A stretch of DNA of 5,824 nt. Origin: Thermodesulfovibrionales bacterium (GTDB lineage: Bacteria > Nitrospirota > Thermodesulfovibrionia > Thermodesulfovibrionales > UBA1546). The notes under the pieces were generated by a model. The model made no database searches. It was not told the DNA's origin and worked only from the letters and a program-made list of their open reading frames with translations. How positions within the stretch are numbered: the stretch's first letter is position 1; every line of letters begins with the position of its first letter. Below, in pieces: positions 1 through 5,500 of this stretch. A program made the position numbers and the translations under genes. The stretch spans positions 1 to 5,824 of the forward strand of contig CAKKPR010000085.1 of NCBI GenBank assembly GCA_919901705.1. The letters run 5' to 3'.

Positions 1-80
1 CTTGTCCGGAGTCTTTCTGAAAAAGGATTCCCGATTCTCCCCGGCGAATCCGCCTGAGTGCGGACAAGCGGGAATGACAC
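1..80. repeat. Nested inverted-repeat sequence, probably a remnant of a dispersed non-coding repeat
   Basis: CTTGTCCG at 1-8 is exactly complementary to CGGACAAG at 61-68. Inside this pair GGATTC (25-30) is complementary to GAATCC (46-51). The piece ends in GCGGGAATGACA, and GGATTCCCG...CGGGAATGAC is a wording typical of small palindromic repeats scattered between genes in many bacteria (general knowledge, not searched here). No open frame with a ribosome site covers it. The element may continue beyond the left edge. Copy number cannot be judged from one window, so calling it dispersed is inference. Confidence 0.45.
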
Positions 81-104
81 CTTACTAATGAACCTCTTAG
101 TAAG
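81..104. repeat. Perfect 8-bp inverted repeat (hairpin)
   Basis: CTTACTAA (81-88) and TTAGTAAG (97-104) are perfect complements around an 8-base centre. The arms are AT-rich and neither strand carries a T-tract after the stem, so this is not a convincing intrinsic terminator. A separate 10-bp perfect palindrome, TGCATATGCA, follows at 109-118. Both lie in the gene-free stretch before the toxin-antitoxin promoter. Their role is unknown; they may belong to the same repeat debris as 1-80. Confidence 0.5.
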
Positions 105-168
105 TCAATGCATATGCAGAGCAGGAGAACGACAGTGGCATTGCGGGAAAGACTGACTGCGCTATTTC

Positions 169-196
169 TTGACTAATTTCAATCCATGTGTATAAA
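169..196 (+). promoter_or_regulatory. Sigma-70 promoter of the vapBC operon
   Basis: TTGACT at 169-174 (-35, five of six consensus bases) is followed after 16 bases by TATAAA at 191-196 (-10, five of six). Transcription would begin around 203-204, about 25 bases before the antitoxin start codon at 228. The -10 lies inside the inverted repeat at 185-215, as expected for an autoregulated toxin-antitoxin operon. Confidence 0.7.
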
Positions 197-215
197 ATTA
201 AAATAAATACACATG
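185..215. promoter_or_regulatory. Probable VapB/VapBC operator: 9-bp inverted repeat over the -10 box
   Basis: CATGTGTAT (185-193) and ATACACATG (207-215) are perfect 9-bp complements separated by 13 A/T bases. The repeat covers the -10 box, the predicted transcription start and the base just before the ribosome site. In type II toxin-antitoxin operons the antitoxin dimer, often with the toxin, binds such palindromes and represses its own promoter. Position and symmetry fit that model. Binding by this antitoxin is inference. Confidence 0.65.
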
Positions 216-227
216 AGAGGTGATGAT

Positions 228-437
228 ATGAGAGCAGCCGCGAAGGTCAGAAAGCAGTTCATCCTTGACTCCGGCAAGATCGCAACCGCAAGGAAGCTCA
301 CCGGCGCAAGGACGGACACAGAGGCGATAAACAAGGCTCTGGATATACTCATAGCGAACAGCGCGATAGAGAAGGCGCTTCTTTTCGTAAAGGGCAAGGG
401 AAATATAAGGGATGTCTATCATAAGATTTCCGGTTAA
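228..437 (+). CDS. vapB: VapB-type antitoxin of a type II toxin-antitoxin system
   Basis: This 69-residue protein should neutralise the VapC RNase encoded next to it and repress the shared promoter. The N-terminal half has the short strand plus helix-turn-helix look of the VapB antitoxin family: a basic start, then ILDSGKIATARKLTGARTDTEAINKAL at roughly residues 12-38. LTGARTDTEA is the most family-like part. The tail (about 45-69, ending VYHKISG) would be the toxin-binding arm. I chose the ATG at 228 because GAGAGG at 215-220 sits 7 bases upstream. The in-frame ATG at 213 lies inside the operator repeat and has no ribosome site. The gene overlaps vapC by 26 bases, which couples translation. 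Local GC is visibly higher than in the purine genes (about 53% against about 33% in sampled 60-base lines), in keeping with a transferred cassette. The family call is strong; the cognate operator is inferred. Confidence 0.85.
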   Translation: MRAAAKVRKQFILDSGKIATARKLTGARTDTEAINKALDILIANSAIEKALLFVKGKGNIRDVYHKISG

Positions 438-858
438 GGCCATCCTCGATACGTCCGTCTATATCCCCTTCATAAATAAGGGCATAACCCATCCCGTAGT
501 TGAGATGCAGGCAGGGAAGCCCATGCTTTATATGAGCGCTGTTGTCATGGAAGAACTTTATGCCGGCGCTTTGGATGCAGCCTCGATAAAGCTCCTTGAC
601 AGGCTGTATGAAGTCTATGAAAAGCTGGGGAGGCTTGTGGCGCCTTCTGCAACAGACTGGCAGAAAACGGGTAAAGTTATTGCGAAACTCGGGCGGAAGC
701 ATGGCTTTGAAAGCCGTTATCTGGCGAGGATGCAGAATGATGCATTGATTGCATTGTGCGCAAGGCGGATCGGAGCATATGTGATTACACGGAATATGAC
801 GGATTTTCAGAGGATAAGGGAGTTTGTTGATTTTAAATTGTACACAGAAACATACTAA
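412..858 (+). CDS. vapC: VapC-type toxin, PIN-domain ribonuclease
   Basis: This 148-residue PIN-domain protein is a Mg-dependent endoribonuclease toxin that would act on tRNA, rRNA or mRNA in the cytoplasm when VapB is lost. The acidic metal-binding set is present: Asp13 in ILDTSVYI, Glu48 in VVMEELYAGAL, Asp110 in QNDALIALCARRIG, and Asp131 in VITRNMTDF. Length is normal for the family and nothing suggests inactivation. The start at 412 is forced: an in-frame stop (TAA, 406-408) lies just upstream and no other start codon precedes the first catalytic Asp. The nearest useful ribosome site, AAGGG at 396-400, is inside vapB, so expression probably depends on vapB translation. The reading frame is offset from vapB and overlaps its last 26 bases. 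The RNA target cannot be told from sequence. Confidence 0.88.
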   Translation: MSIIRFPVKAILDTSVYIPFINKGITHPVVEMQAGKPMLYMSAVVMEELYAGALDAASIKLLDRLYEVYEKLGRLVAPSATDWQKTGKVIAKLGRKHGFESRYLARMQNDALIALCARRIGAYVITRNMTDFQRIREFVDFKLYTETY

Positions 859-860
859 CT

Positions 861-888
861 TTGATATTTACCAATCCCCTGATAAGAT
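861..888 (+). promoter_or_regulatory. Extended -10 promoter in front of radC
   Basis: TTGATA (861-866) and TAAGAT (883-888) are 16 bases apart, and TGA (880-882) gives the TGn of an extended -10. Transcription would start near 895, only about 12 bases before the radC ATG. It begins just after the vapC stop codon, so the radC-pur block can be expressed independently of the toxin-antitoxin operon. Confidence 0.55.
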
Positions 889-906
889 GTTAGAATTCTG
901 CATCCT

Positions 907-1611
907 ATGTCTTACCAAAGCATAAAAAACTGGCCTGAAGAAGAAAGACCGAGGGAGAGGCTGCTGAAGATGGGAGCAGAAAGCCTGTCAAATGCTCAGT
1001 TGCTCGCTATAATACTGAGAATAGGCGGAGGCGGAAGAAGCGCAATTGACCTCGCAATGGAGATGTTGGCCTCGTTTAAAAAATTAAAGGATATAGACAG
1101 CGCTTCGGCAAAAGAATTTGAGCACCTAAAGGGTATCGGCCCTGCAAAGATTGCGCAGATAAAAGCAGCGTTTGAATTAGGCAGAAGGCTTTTCAGGGAA
1201 ACCGATGAAAAAGGGCCTGCATTTTCCTCAAGCCACGATGTGTATTCCTACTACCATCCGCTGTTAAAAGACCTGAAAAAAGAAGTATTGTTTTGTGCCA
1301 TGCTTGATGCAAAAAACAGGATTTTCAGAGACTGCAGGATTTCTGAAGGAACGCTTACAAACTCTCTTATGCACCCGCGCGAGGCATTCAGAAATGCTAT
1401 TAAGGAATCAGCCGCATCTGTTATATTTGTTCATAACCACCCGAGCGGAGACCCGACACCGAGCCGTGAAGACATCTCTGTAACTGAAAGGCTTGTGCAC
1501 ACGGGAGAGGTAGTGGGTATAAAGGTTCTGGACCATGTAATAATAGGAGCGGGCAAACATATAAGCCTTATGGACAGCGGATATATAAAAAATACCAAAG
1601 GGGGTTTTTAG
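907..1611 (+). CDS. radC: RadC/UPF0758 family protein with JAMM motif
   Basis: This is a full-length RadC-family protein (234 residues; usual length about 220-230). The N-terminal block WPEEERPRERLL (9-20) and the following SNAQLLAIILRIG are family hallmarks. A helix-hairpin-helix turn, LKGIGPAKIAQIKA, occupies 74-87. The C-terminal domain has the complete JAMM zinc-site pattern: Glu147 in SEGTL, His176 and His178 in HNHPSGDPTPS, Ser186 and Asp189. The family was once linked to radiation repair in E. coli, but that was later withdrawn. Its biochemical role remains unsettled, and members occur both as core genes and on mobile elements. The start is fixed by the conserved N-terminus and an upstream in-frame stop at 883-885. 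No Shine-Dalgarno sequence precedes it. Its stop codon directly abuts the ATG of the IMP cyclohydrolase gene, so it heads the purine block in the same transcript. Confidence 0.93.
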   Translation: MSYQSIKNWPEEERPRERLLKMGAESLSNAQLLAIILRIGGGGRSAIDLAMEMLASFKKLKDIDSASAKEFEHLKGIGPAKIAQIKAAFELGRRLFRETDEKGPAFSSSHDVYSYYHPLLKDLKKEVLFCAMLDAKNRIFRDCRISEGTLTNSLMHPREAFRNAIKESAASVIFVHNHPSGDPTPSREDISVTERLVHTGEVVGIKVLDHVIIGAGKHISLMDSGYIKNTKGGF

Positions 1612-2211
1612 ATGCCAAAAATCAAGAGGGCGATCATAAGCGTATCGAACAAAAAAGGGGTTATTGACTTTGCAAAGGCGCTTCATTCACTTGGGGTGGA
1701 AATACTTTCAACAGGAGGCACTGCAAAGGCCATGCGTGACGCGGGCGTAAAGGTGAAAGATGTGTCGGATTACACGGGATTCCCTGAGATGCTCGACGGA
1801 AGACTTAAGACGCTTCATCCGAAAGTTCATGGAGGTCTCCTTGCAAGAAGGGATAACCCAAAGGACATGGAAGATATAAAAGAGTACGGGATAGAACTGA
1901 TTGATATGATAGTAGTAAATCTTTATCCATTTGAGGAAACAGTAGCAAAACCTAATGTAACATTGGCCGAGGCCATAGAAAACATAGATATCGGAGGCCC
2001 TACAATGCTCCGCTCGGCATCAAAGAATTTCAAGGACGTTGCTGTGGTTACCGACAATAATGATTTTGACAATATCATAAAAGAGATGAAGGCCAACAAA
2101 GGCGACCTCAGTTCAAAAACCCGGCTTGAGCTTGCTAAAAAAGTCTTCAGACTTACGTCAAAATATGACAATGCAATTGCAGATTATCTTACAAAAGTTT
2201 CAGCACAATGA
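1612..2211 (+). CDS. purH: Stand-alone IMP cyclohydrolase (PurH N-terminal domain only)
   Basis: IMP cyclohydrolase closes FAICAR to IMP, the last step of de novo purine synthesis. The 199 residues match the MGS-like N-terminal domain of PurH throughout: ISVSNKKG (9-16), STGGT (33-37), FPEMLDGRLKTLHPKVHGG (57-75), VVNLYPFEE (101-109), IDIGGPTMLRSASKNF (125-140), and TSKYDNAIADYL near the end (182-193). Common PurH is bifunctional, about 510-530 residues, with a C-terminal AICAR formyltransferase domain. Here the protein stops exactly at the domain boundary. Only 25 bases separate it from purD, so no eroded second half remains nearby. This looks like a real single-domain gene rather than a frameshift. 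AAAGGGGG at 1597-1604, inside the end of radC, is the ribosome site. The cell must get AICAR formyltransferase from a separate gene (PurH2-like or PurP-like) elsewhere. Confidence 0.92.
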   Translation: MPKIKRAIISVSNKKGVIDFAKALHSLGVEILSTGGTAKAMRDAGVKVKDVSDYTGFPEMLDGRLKTLHPKVHGGLLARRDNPKDMEDIKEYGIELIDMIVVNLYPFEETVAKPNVTLAEAIENIDIGGPTMLRSASKNFKDVAVVTDNNDFDNIIKEMKANKGDLSSKTRLELAKKVFRLTSKYDNAIADYLTKVSAQ

Positions 2212-2236
2212 TTTGCAGAGGGGGTAAATAACGAAT

Positions 2237-3511
2237 ATGAAGGTACTGGTTATCGGCGGCGGCGGCAGAGAGCATACCATTGTCTGGAAACTATCACAGA
2301 GCTCCAAGGTAGACAAAATATACTGCTGTCCTGGCAATGCAGGCATTTCTGAAATAGCTGAATGCATAAATATTGATGATAATAATTTTGAGGCAGTGGC
2401 TAATTTTGTCAAATATGAAGGCGTTGACCTCACAATAGTAGGGCCTGAGGCGCCATTGTCAAAGGGCATAGTAGATGTATTTGAAAGGAACGGCAGAAAA
2501 ATCCTTGGCCCTAACAGTAAGGCTGCGCAGCTTGAAGGGAGTAAGGTTTTTTCAAAAGACCTTATGAAACGCTATGGCATACCAACAGCAGAATATAAGG
2601 TATTCACTTCCTATCTGCACGCAGAGGATTACGTGAGGATGAAGGGTGCGCCAATAGTTATTAAGGCAGACGGTCTTGCAGCCGGCAAAGGTGTCATTAT
2701 GGCAAAAACTGTTGATGATGCAATTGCCGGATTGAAGCTTATAATGAAAGACAGGGCCTTTGGCGAGGCCGGGAACAGGGTAGTGGTTGAGGAATGTCTG
2801 GATGGCGAAGAAGCATCTTTCATGGCCTTTACAGACGGCAAGACGATACTTCCCATGGTGAGCTCTCAGGACCACAAGAGGGTCTTTGATGGGGACCAGG
2901 GGCCTAACACAGGCGGGATGGGTGCATACAGCCCTGCACCTGTTATAACACCAGAACTTGAATCAGTAATAATGGAAAAAATTATGCGCCCCACTGTTAA
3001 TGGATTACAATCAGAAGGCATAAAATATAAGGGGATTCTTTATGCCGGCCTTATGATCAAGGACAACAAGCCATATACGCTTGAGTTTAACTGCAGGCTT
3101 GGAGACCCCGAGACCCAGCCTGTCCTTTCAAGGCTTAAGACAGACCTTACAGATATTGCCTTAGCCATAGCAGATGAAAGATTATCCGGCATCAATCTGG
3201 AATGGAAACCTGAGGTGTCTGTATGTGTTGTTGCAGCGTCGAAAGGCTATCCCGGTGCATACGAAAAAGGAAAGGTAATAAAAGGGCTGGATGATGCCGG
3301 AAAGATGGATGATGTTGTTGTGTTCCATGCAGGGACAGCATTCAATAAAAATAAAATTGTGACAGCAGGGGGAAGAGTGCTTGGTGTAACAGCCCTTGGT
3401 AAAGATATAAAAGATGCAAAAGAAAAGGCATATAAGGCAATTGAAAAGATTCATTTTAGCGGGATGCATTACAGAAAAGATATTGCTGACAGGGCAATAA
3501 AAAGGCAGTGA
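2237..3511 (+). CDS. purD: Phosphoribosylamine--glycine ligase (GAR synthetase)
   Basis: PurD joins phosphoribosylamine and glycine with ATP to give GAR, the second step of purine synthesis. At 424 residues it is the normal bacterial length. The N-terminal domain opens with MKVLVIGGGGREH (1-13) and has CPGNAG (31-36) and VGPEAPLSKG (68-77). The ATP-grasp core shows VIKADGLAAGKGV (141-153), DGEEASFMAFTDG (189-201), QDHKRVFDGDQGPNTGGMGAYSP (211-233) and the metal-binding EFNCRLGDPETQ (283-294). The C-terminal GARS domain runs from about 325 to 420. Nothing is broken. AGAGGGGG at 2217-2224 is the ribosome site, 12 bases before the ATG, rather far. The GGGGREH start is conserved, so no later start is possible. 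It follows purH1 by 25 bases and precedes purE by 29, one transcript by all appearances. Confidence 0.97.
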   Translation: MKVLVIGGGGREHTIVWKLSQSSKVDKIYCCPGNAGISEIAECINIDDNNFEAVANFVKYEGVDLTIVGPEAPLSKGIVDVFERNGRKILGPNSKAAQLEGSKVFSKDLMKRYGIPTAEYKVFTSYLHAEDYVRMKGAPIVIKADGLAAGKGVIMAKTVDDAIAGLKLIMKDRAFGEAGNRVVVEECLDGEEASFMAFTDGKTILPMVSSQDHKRVFDGDQGPNTGGMGAYSPAPVITPELESVIMEKIMRPTVNGLQSEGIKYKGILYAGLMIKDNKPYTLEFNCRLGDPETQPVLSRLKTDLTDIALAIADERLSGINLEWKPEVSVCVVAASKGYPGAYEKGKVIKGLDDAGKMDDVVVFHAGTAFNKNKIVTAGGRVLGVTALGKDIKDAKEKAYKAIEKIHFSGMHYRKDIADRAIKRQ

Positions 3512-3540
3512 ACAGTTTTTAGTAAAGAATGGAGGGATTT

Positions 3541-4035
3541 ATGAAACCAAAAGTTTTAATAGTTATGGGAAGTGATTCTGATATGCCTATTATGGAAGAA
3601 ACCGGAAAGATATTAAATGAATTTGGAATTTCATATGAAATGACAATCGCTTCTGCGCATCGTTCACCGGAGAGAACAGCAAAACTTGCCCGTGAAGCTG
3701 AAAAAAAAGGGATAGAAGCAATTATTGCAGGCGCTGGCGCCGCAGCACACCTTGCAGGAGTTATTGCCTCACACACAATACTCCCCGTTATAGGAGTTCC
3801 GATAAATTCATCCCCGCTGCAGGGATTTGAATCCCTGCTTTCAATGGTCCAAATGCCACCCGGAGTGCCCGTTGCTACAATGGCAGTTGGAAAGGCGGGT
3901 GCAAAAAATGCAGCGATTCTTGCAGCAGAGATTATTGGAAGGAAGGATGCAAGGATTGTAAAAAAGCTGAAGGAATATAAAACGAGAATGGTATCTGAAG
4001 TAGAGAAAAAGGCAAAGGCTCTCAGGAAAAAGTGA
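3541..4035 (+). CDS. purE: PurE, N5-CAIR mutase / AIR carboxylase catalytic subunit
   Basis: PurE moves the carboxyl group of N5-CAIR to give CAIR in purine synthesis. The 164 residues carry all family motifs: GSDSD (10-14, Asp14 equivalent to E. coli Asp19), SAHRSPER (38-45, with His40 at the catalytic His45 position), AGAGAAAHLAG (63-73), PVIGVP (82-87), SLLSMVQMPPGVPVAT (98-113) and GKAGAKNAAILA (117-128). The AAHL motif points to class I, the mutase type that normally works with PurK; no purK lies in this window. I prefer the ATG at 3541 to one at 3529, because GGAGGG at 3531-3536 is a good ribosome site for 3541, whereas the 3529 ATG overlaps that site and lacks one of its own. The GTG of the next gene overlaps its stop codon, implying translational coupling. 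Confidence 0.96.
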   Translation: MKPKVLIVMGSDSDMPIMEETGKILNEFGISYEMTIASAHRSPERTAKLAREAEKKGIEAIIAGAGAAAHLAGVIASHTILPVIGVPINSSPLQGFESLLSMVQMPPGVPVATMAVGKAGAKNAAILAAEIIGRKDARIVKKLKEYKTRMVSEVEKKAKALRKK

Positions 4036-4877
4036 AGGTACATTTAGACTGCTATCCATGTTTTCTTAACCAGACGATTATCGCAGTCAGACTTGGAACA
4101 AAAGATGAAGCAAAAAGGCAATATATTCTCGAGCGCATAGCTGGCGCTATCGGAAGGGTTGATACCTCAAAAACTCCCGCTCATACAACGACTTTTCTTC
4201 ATAGAGATATTCGTGATCTCATCGGGGAAGACCCCTTCAAAAATATAAAAGCTGAATACAATCAAATTGCCCTTAATCTCTACCCAGCTCTTAAAAAGTA
4301 CGTAGAGACAAGCGCTGACCCTTTATGGACAGCTTCAAGACTTGCGATTGCCGGCAATGTTATTGACTTCGGCATATTCACATCTGTTGACATAGAAGGC
4401 ACAGTCAGAAGGGCGCTTGCAGGGCCTATCACTGTAGATGATTATTCTGCATTTAAGGATGAGATTAACCAGCATAATGAGATCCTCTATCTGCTTGATA
4501 ATGCAGGCGAGATAGTCTTTGACAGGATCCTTATCGAAACCATCCTTTCATTAGGGAAAAAAGTAAAAGCAGTTGTAAAAGGCTCTGCTGTTATTAATGA
4601 TTCAACAATCCATGATGCCCGGGAAACGCATCTTACGGAAATATGCACGGTTATAGAAAATGGTTCTGATGCTGTTGGAACAATTCTTGAGTGGACATCG
4701 CAGGATTTTCAGGATACCTTTAAAAAAGCTTCTTTTATTATCAGCAAAGGACAGGGAAACTTTGAAACCTTAGTTGGCCTGCAAAAGAAAATATTTTTCC
4801 TCTTTCAGTCCAAATGTAACGTAGTTTCAAAAGAACTGGGACTTTCTAATGGTTCTATGCTTTTAAAAAAATCCTGA
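4032..4877 (+). CDS. DUF89-family metal-dependent phosphatase (damage-control type)
   Basis: This 281-residue protein belongs to the DUF89/ARMT1-like family. Family members are Mn/Co/Ni-dependent phosphatases acting on sugar phosphates and on damaged phosphometabolites; the substrate of this one is unknown. Visible signatures are the N-terminal DCYPC (6-10, Cys7 and Cys10, typical of the prokaryotic subfamily), AIAGNVIDFG (105-114), LLDNAGEIVFD (154-164) with Asp156/Asn157, KGSAVINDSTIHDA (183-196) with Asp190 and Asp195, and ISKGQGNFE (237-245). The Asp/Asn residues fit the metal and phosphate site known for the family. The start is GTG at 4032, sharing 4 bases with the purE stop (GTGA), with AGG at 4024-4026 as a weak ribosome site. 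Coupling to purE suggests a housekeeping role beside purine or phosphoribosyl intermediates, which is inference. The fold assignment is solid; the exact reaction is not. Confidence 0.88.
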   Translation: MKVHLDCYPCFLNQTIIAVRLGTKDEAKRQYILERIAGAIGRVDTSKTPAHTTTFLHRDIRDLIGEDPFKNIKAEYNQIALNLYPALKKYVETSADPLWTASRLAIAGNVIDFGIFTSVDIEGTVRRALAGPITVDDYSAFKDEINQHNEILYLLDNAGEIVFDRILIETILSLGKKVKAVVKGSAVINDSTIHDARETHLTEICTVIENGSDAVGTILEWTSQDFQDTFKKASFIISKGQGNFETLVGLQKKIFFLFQSKCNVVSKELGLSNGSMLLKKS

Positions 4878-4893
4878 CCTGCCTAATGGCTGG
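4864..4893 (-). terminator. Weak candidate terminator for the RRM gene
   Basis: Read on the minus strand, an imperfect stem (CC-GCC against GGC-GG with one T-T mismatch and a four-base loop, 4878-4893) is followed after five bases by a run of seven T (4866-4872). The run sits over the last codons of the DUF89 gene. The stem is short and the gap to the T-run is long, so efficiency would be modest. On the plus strand no T-tract follows, so no terminator is evident for the purine block. Confidence 0.3.
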
Positions 4894-4900
4894 GAAAATC

Positions 4901-4915
4901 AGATAAGACTTATCT
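4901..4915. repeat. 15-bp palindrome between convergent genes
   Basis: AGATAAG (4901-4907) and CTTATCT (4909-4915) are perfect complements around a single base. The palindrome spans the stop codon of the RRM gene and lies in the 32-base gap between two convergent genes. No T-tract adjoins it, so it could be a small protein-binding site, a stem stabilising transcript ends, or chance. Confidence 0.4.
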
Positions 4916-5242
4916 CCTTCCGCCTCCGCTTCCGCCCGGCCTTCTTTCCCTGAATCCGCCTCTTTCTCTTGAAGGGCCTCCGTGCTCTCTTGTTGTCTGC
5001 GGTTTTGCTTCGTTTACAACAATGCTTCTTTCAAGGAAATTGCTGCCATTTAGCATCTCTACAGCCTTCTGAGCTTCTGAATCAGTGTTCATCTCAACAA
5101 AACCAAAACCTCTTGGCCTGCCTGTAGCAGCATCCTTTATTAGTTTTGTAGATACAACCTCTCCTGCCTTTGTGAAAAGTTCTTTCAGATCATCCTCTGA
5201 TGCCTGAAAAGAGATATTCCCTACATAAAGTCTTTTACCCAT
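4910..5242 (-). CDS. Small RNA-binding protein with one RRM domain and Gly/Arg-rich tail
   Basis: A 110-residue single-RRM protein like the bacterial Rbp proteins first described in cyanobacteria, which bind single-stranded RNA and are often cold-responsive. RNP2 is RLYVGNISF (4-12) and RNP1 is RGFGFVEM (44-51); the aromatic residues at Tyr6, Phe46 and Phe48 are the expected RNA-stacking positions. The fold runs to about residue 80 (SIVVNEAKPQ). The tail (83-110) is made almost wholly of Gly, Arg, Pro, Ser and Glu, with repeated RERGG-like pieces, and is probably disordered and able to add RNA affinity. AGGAGGAA, reading leftwards over 5252-5245, is an excellent ribosome site. It converges on the DUF89 gene and is transcribed away from the cytochrome gene. 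Its RNA targets are unknown; its structured leader suggests post-initiation control. Confidence 0.95.
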   Translation of the reverse strand: MGKRLYVGNISFQASEDDLKELFTKAGEVVSTKLIKDAATGRPRGFGFVEMNTDSEAQKAVEMLNGSNFLERSIVVNEAKPQTTREHGGPSRERGGFRERRPGGSGGGRR

Positions 5243-5252
5243 GCTTCCTCCT

Positions 5253-5283
5253 AAAAATAAAATCCCAGAACCAAGGCCCTGGG
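5253..5283 (-). terminator. Attenuator-like hairpin and T-tract in the RRM gene leader
   Basis: On the minus strand, 5283-5264 folds into an eight-pair stem (CCCAGGGC with GTTCTGGG, including two G-U pairs) around the loop CTTG. It is followed at once by ATTTTATTTTT (5263-5253), then the ribosome site. This has the form of an intrinsic terminator placed between the promoter at 5338-5366 and the start codon. It could end transcription early unless the stem is opened, giving attenuation or autoregulation by the RRM protein. The structure is read from sequence; its regulatory action is inferred. Confidence 0.5.
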
Positions 5284-5337
5284 GAATGCTTACATATCAC
5301 TTAACGTAATGTCATATAATTTATTATGGTTAGACTA

Positions 5338-5366
5338 AATATGCCAGTAATCATAATCTTTGTCAA
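5338..5366 (-). promoter_or_regulatory. Sigma-70 promoter of the RRM gene
   Basis: On the minus strand TTGACA (5366-5361, perfect -35) is followed after 17 bases by CATATT (5343-5338, four of six), and TGG just before it makes an extended -10. Transcription would begin near 5331, giving a leader of about 88 bases, long for a bacterial gene and able to hold the hairpin at 5264-5283. A minimal frame in this leader (ATG, three codons, TAA) starts near 5314 without a ribosome site. Confidence 0.7.
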
Positions 5367-5390
5367 GGAGAATTTATTTTCCTCTTGACA
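5361..5390. promoter_or_regulatory. 30-bp imperfect palindrome linking two divergent -35 boxes
   Basis: TGTCAAG (5361-5367) and CTTGACA (5384-5390) are perfect complements. The pairing continues inward as GAA/TTC (5370-5372 and 5379-5381) with a two-base mismatch between, giving 12-base arms with 10 matches. The outermost six bases of each arm are the -35 boxes of the divergent promoters. It may be a shared regulator site, or partly the unavoidable result of two consensus -35 boxes facing apart; the extra inner matches favour more than that. Confidence 0.5.
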
Positions 5391-5413
5391 GCCAGGTAAA
5401 ATATTGATATATT
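5385..5413 (+). promoter_or_regulatory. Strong sigma-70 promoter of the cytochrome gene
   Basis: TTGACA (5385-5390, perfect) is separated by exactly 17 bases from TATATT (5408-5413, five of six), with TGA (5405-5407) as an extended -10. Transcription would begin near 5420, leaving about 150 bases of leader before the ATG at 5572. It is back-to-back with the RRM gene promoter. Confidence 0.72.
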
Positions 5414-5427
5414 GAGCTAATTCCATA

Positions 5428-5441
5428 TCCCTAAATAGGGA
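5428..5441. promoter_or_regulatory. 14-bp palindrome just downstream of the cytochrome promoter
   Basis: TCCCTAAATAGGGA has perfect six-base arms around AA and falls at roughly +8 to +21 of the predicted plus-strand transcript, a typical repressor position. A related, smaller palindrome, ATCCTTTAGGAT, lies at 5522-5533 near the ribosome site. The first could also fold as a small leader hairpin with no T-tract. No known regulator is recognised. Confidence 0.4.
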
Positions 5442-5500
5442 CAAGTTCTTTAAATCAGGATAAGGCTTTATTTTGTTGCTATAAATTCCAATGTAATTTA

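Noticed and set aside
213..227. Upstream ATG at 213 as the antitoxin start, giving 74 residues
   Set aside because: It lies within the operator palindrome and lacks a ribosome site; GAGAGG at 215-220 is well placed only for the ATG at 228.
349..702. Minus-strand open frame across vapB/vapC
   Set aside because: It covers two well-supported plus-strand genes, has no family-like motifs, and its high Cys/His/Arg make-up is typical of an antisense shadow.
2209..2236. Read-through or frameshift explanation for the short PurH
   Set aside because: Translating past the TGA gives nothing like AICAR formyltransferase, and purD begins 25 bases later, so no second domain is hidden here.
3519..4043. Long minus-strand open frame opposite purE
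   Set aside because: It mirrors purE, which carries every catalytic motif. The Ala/Ile/Ser-rich antisense product has no recognisable domain.
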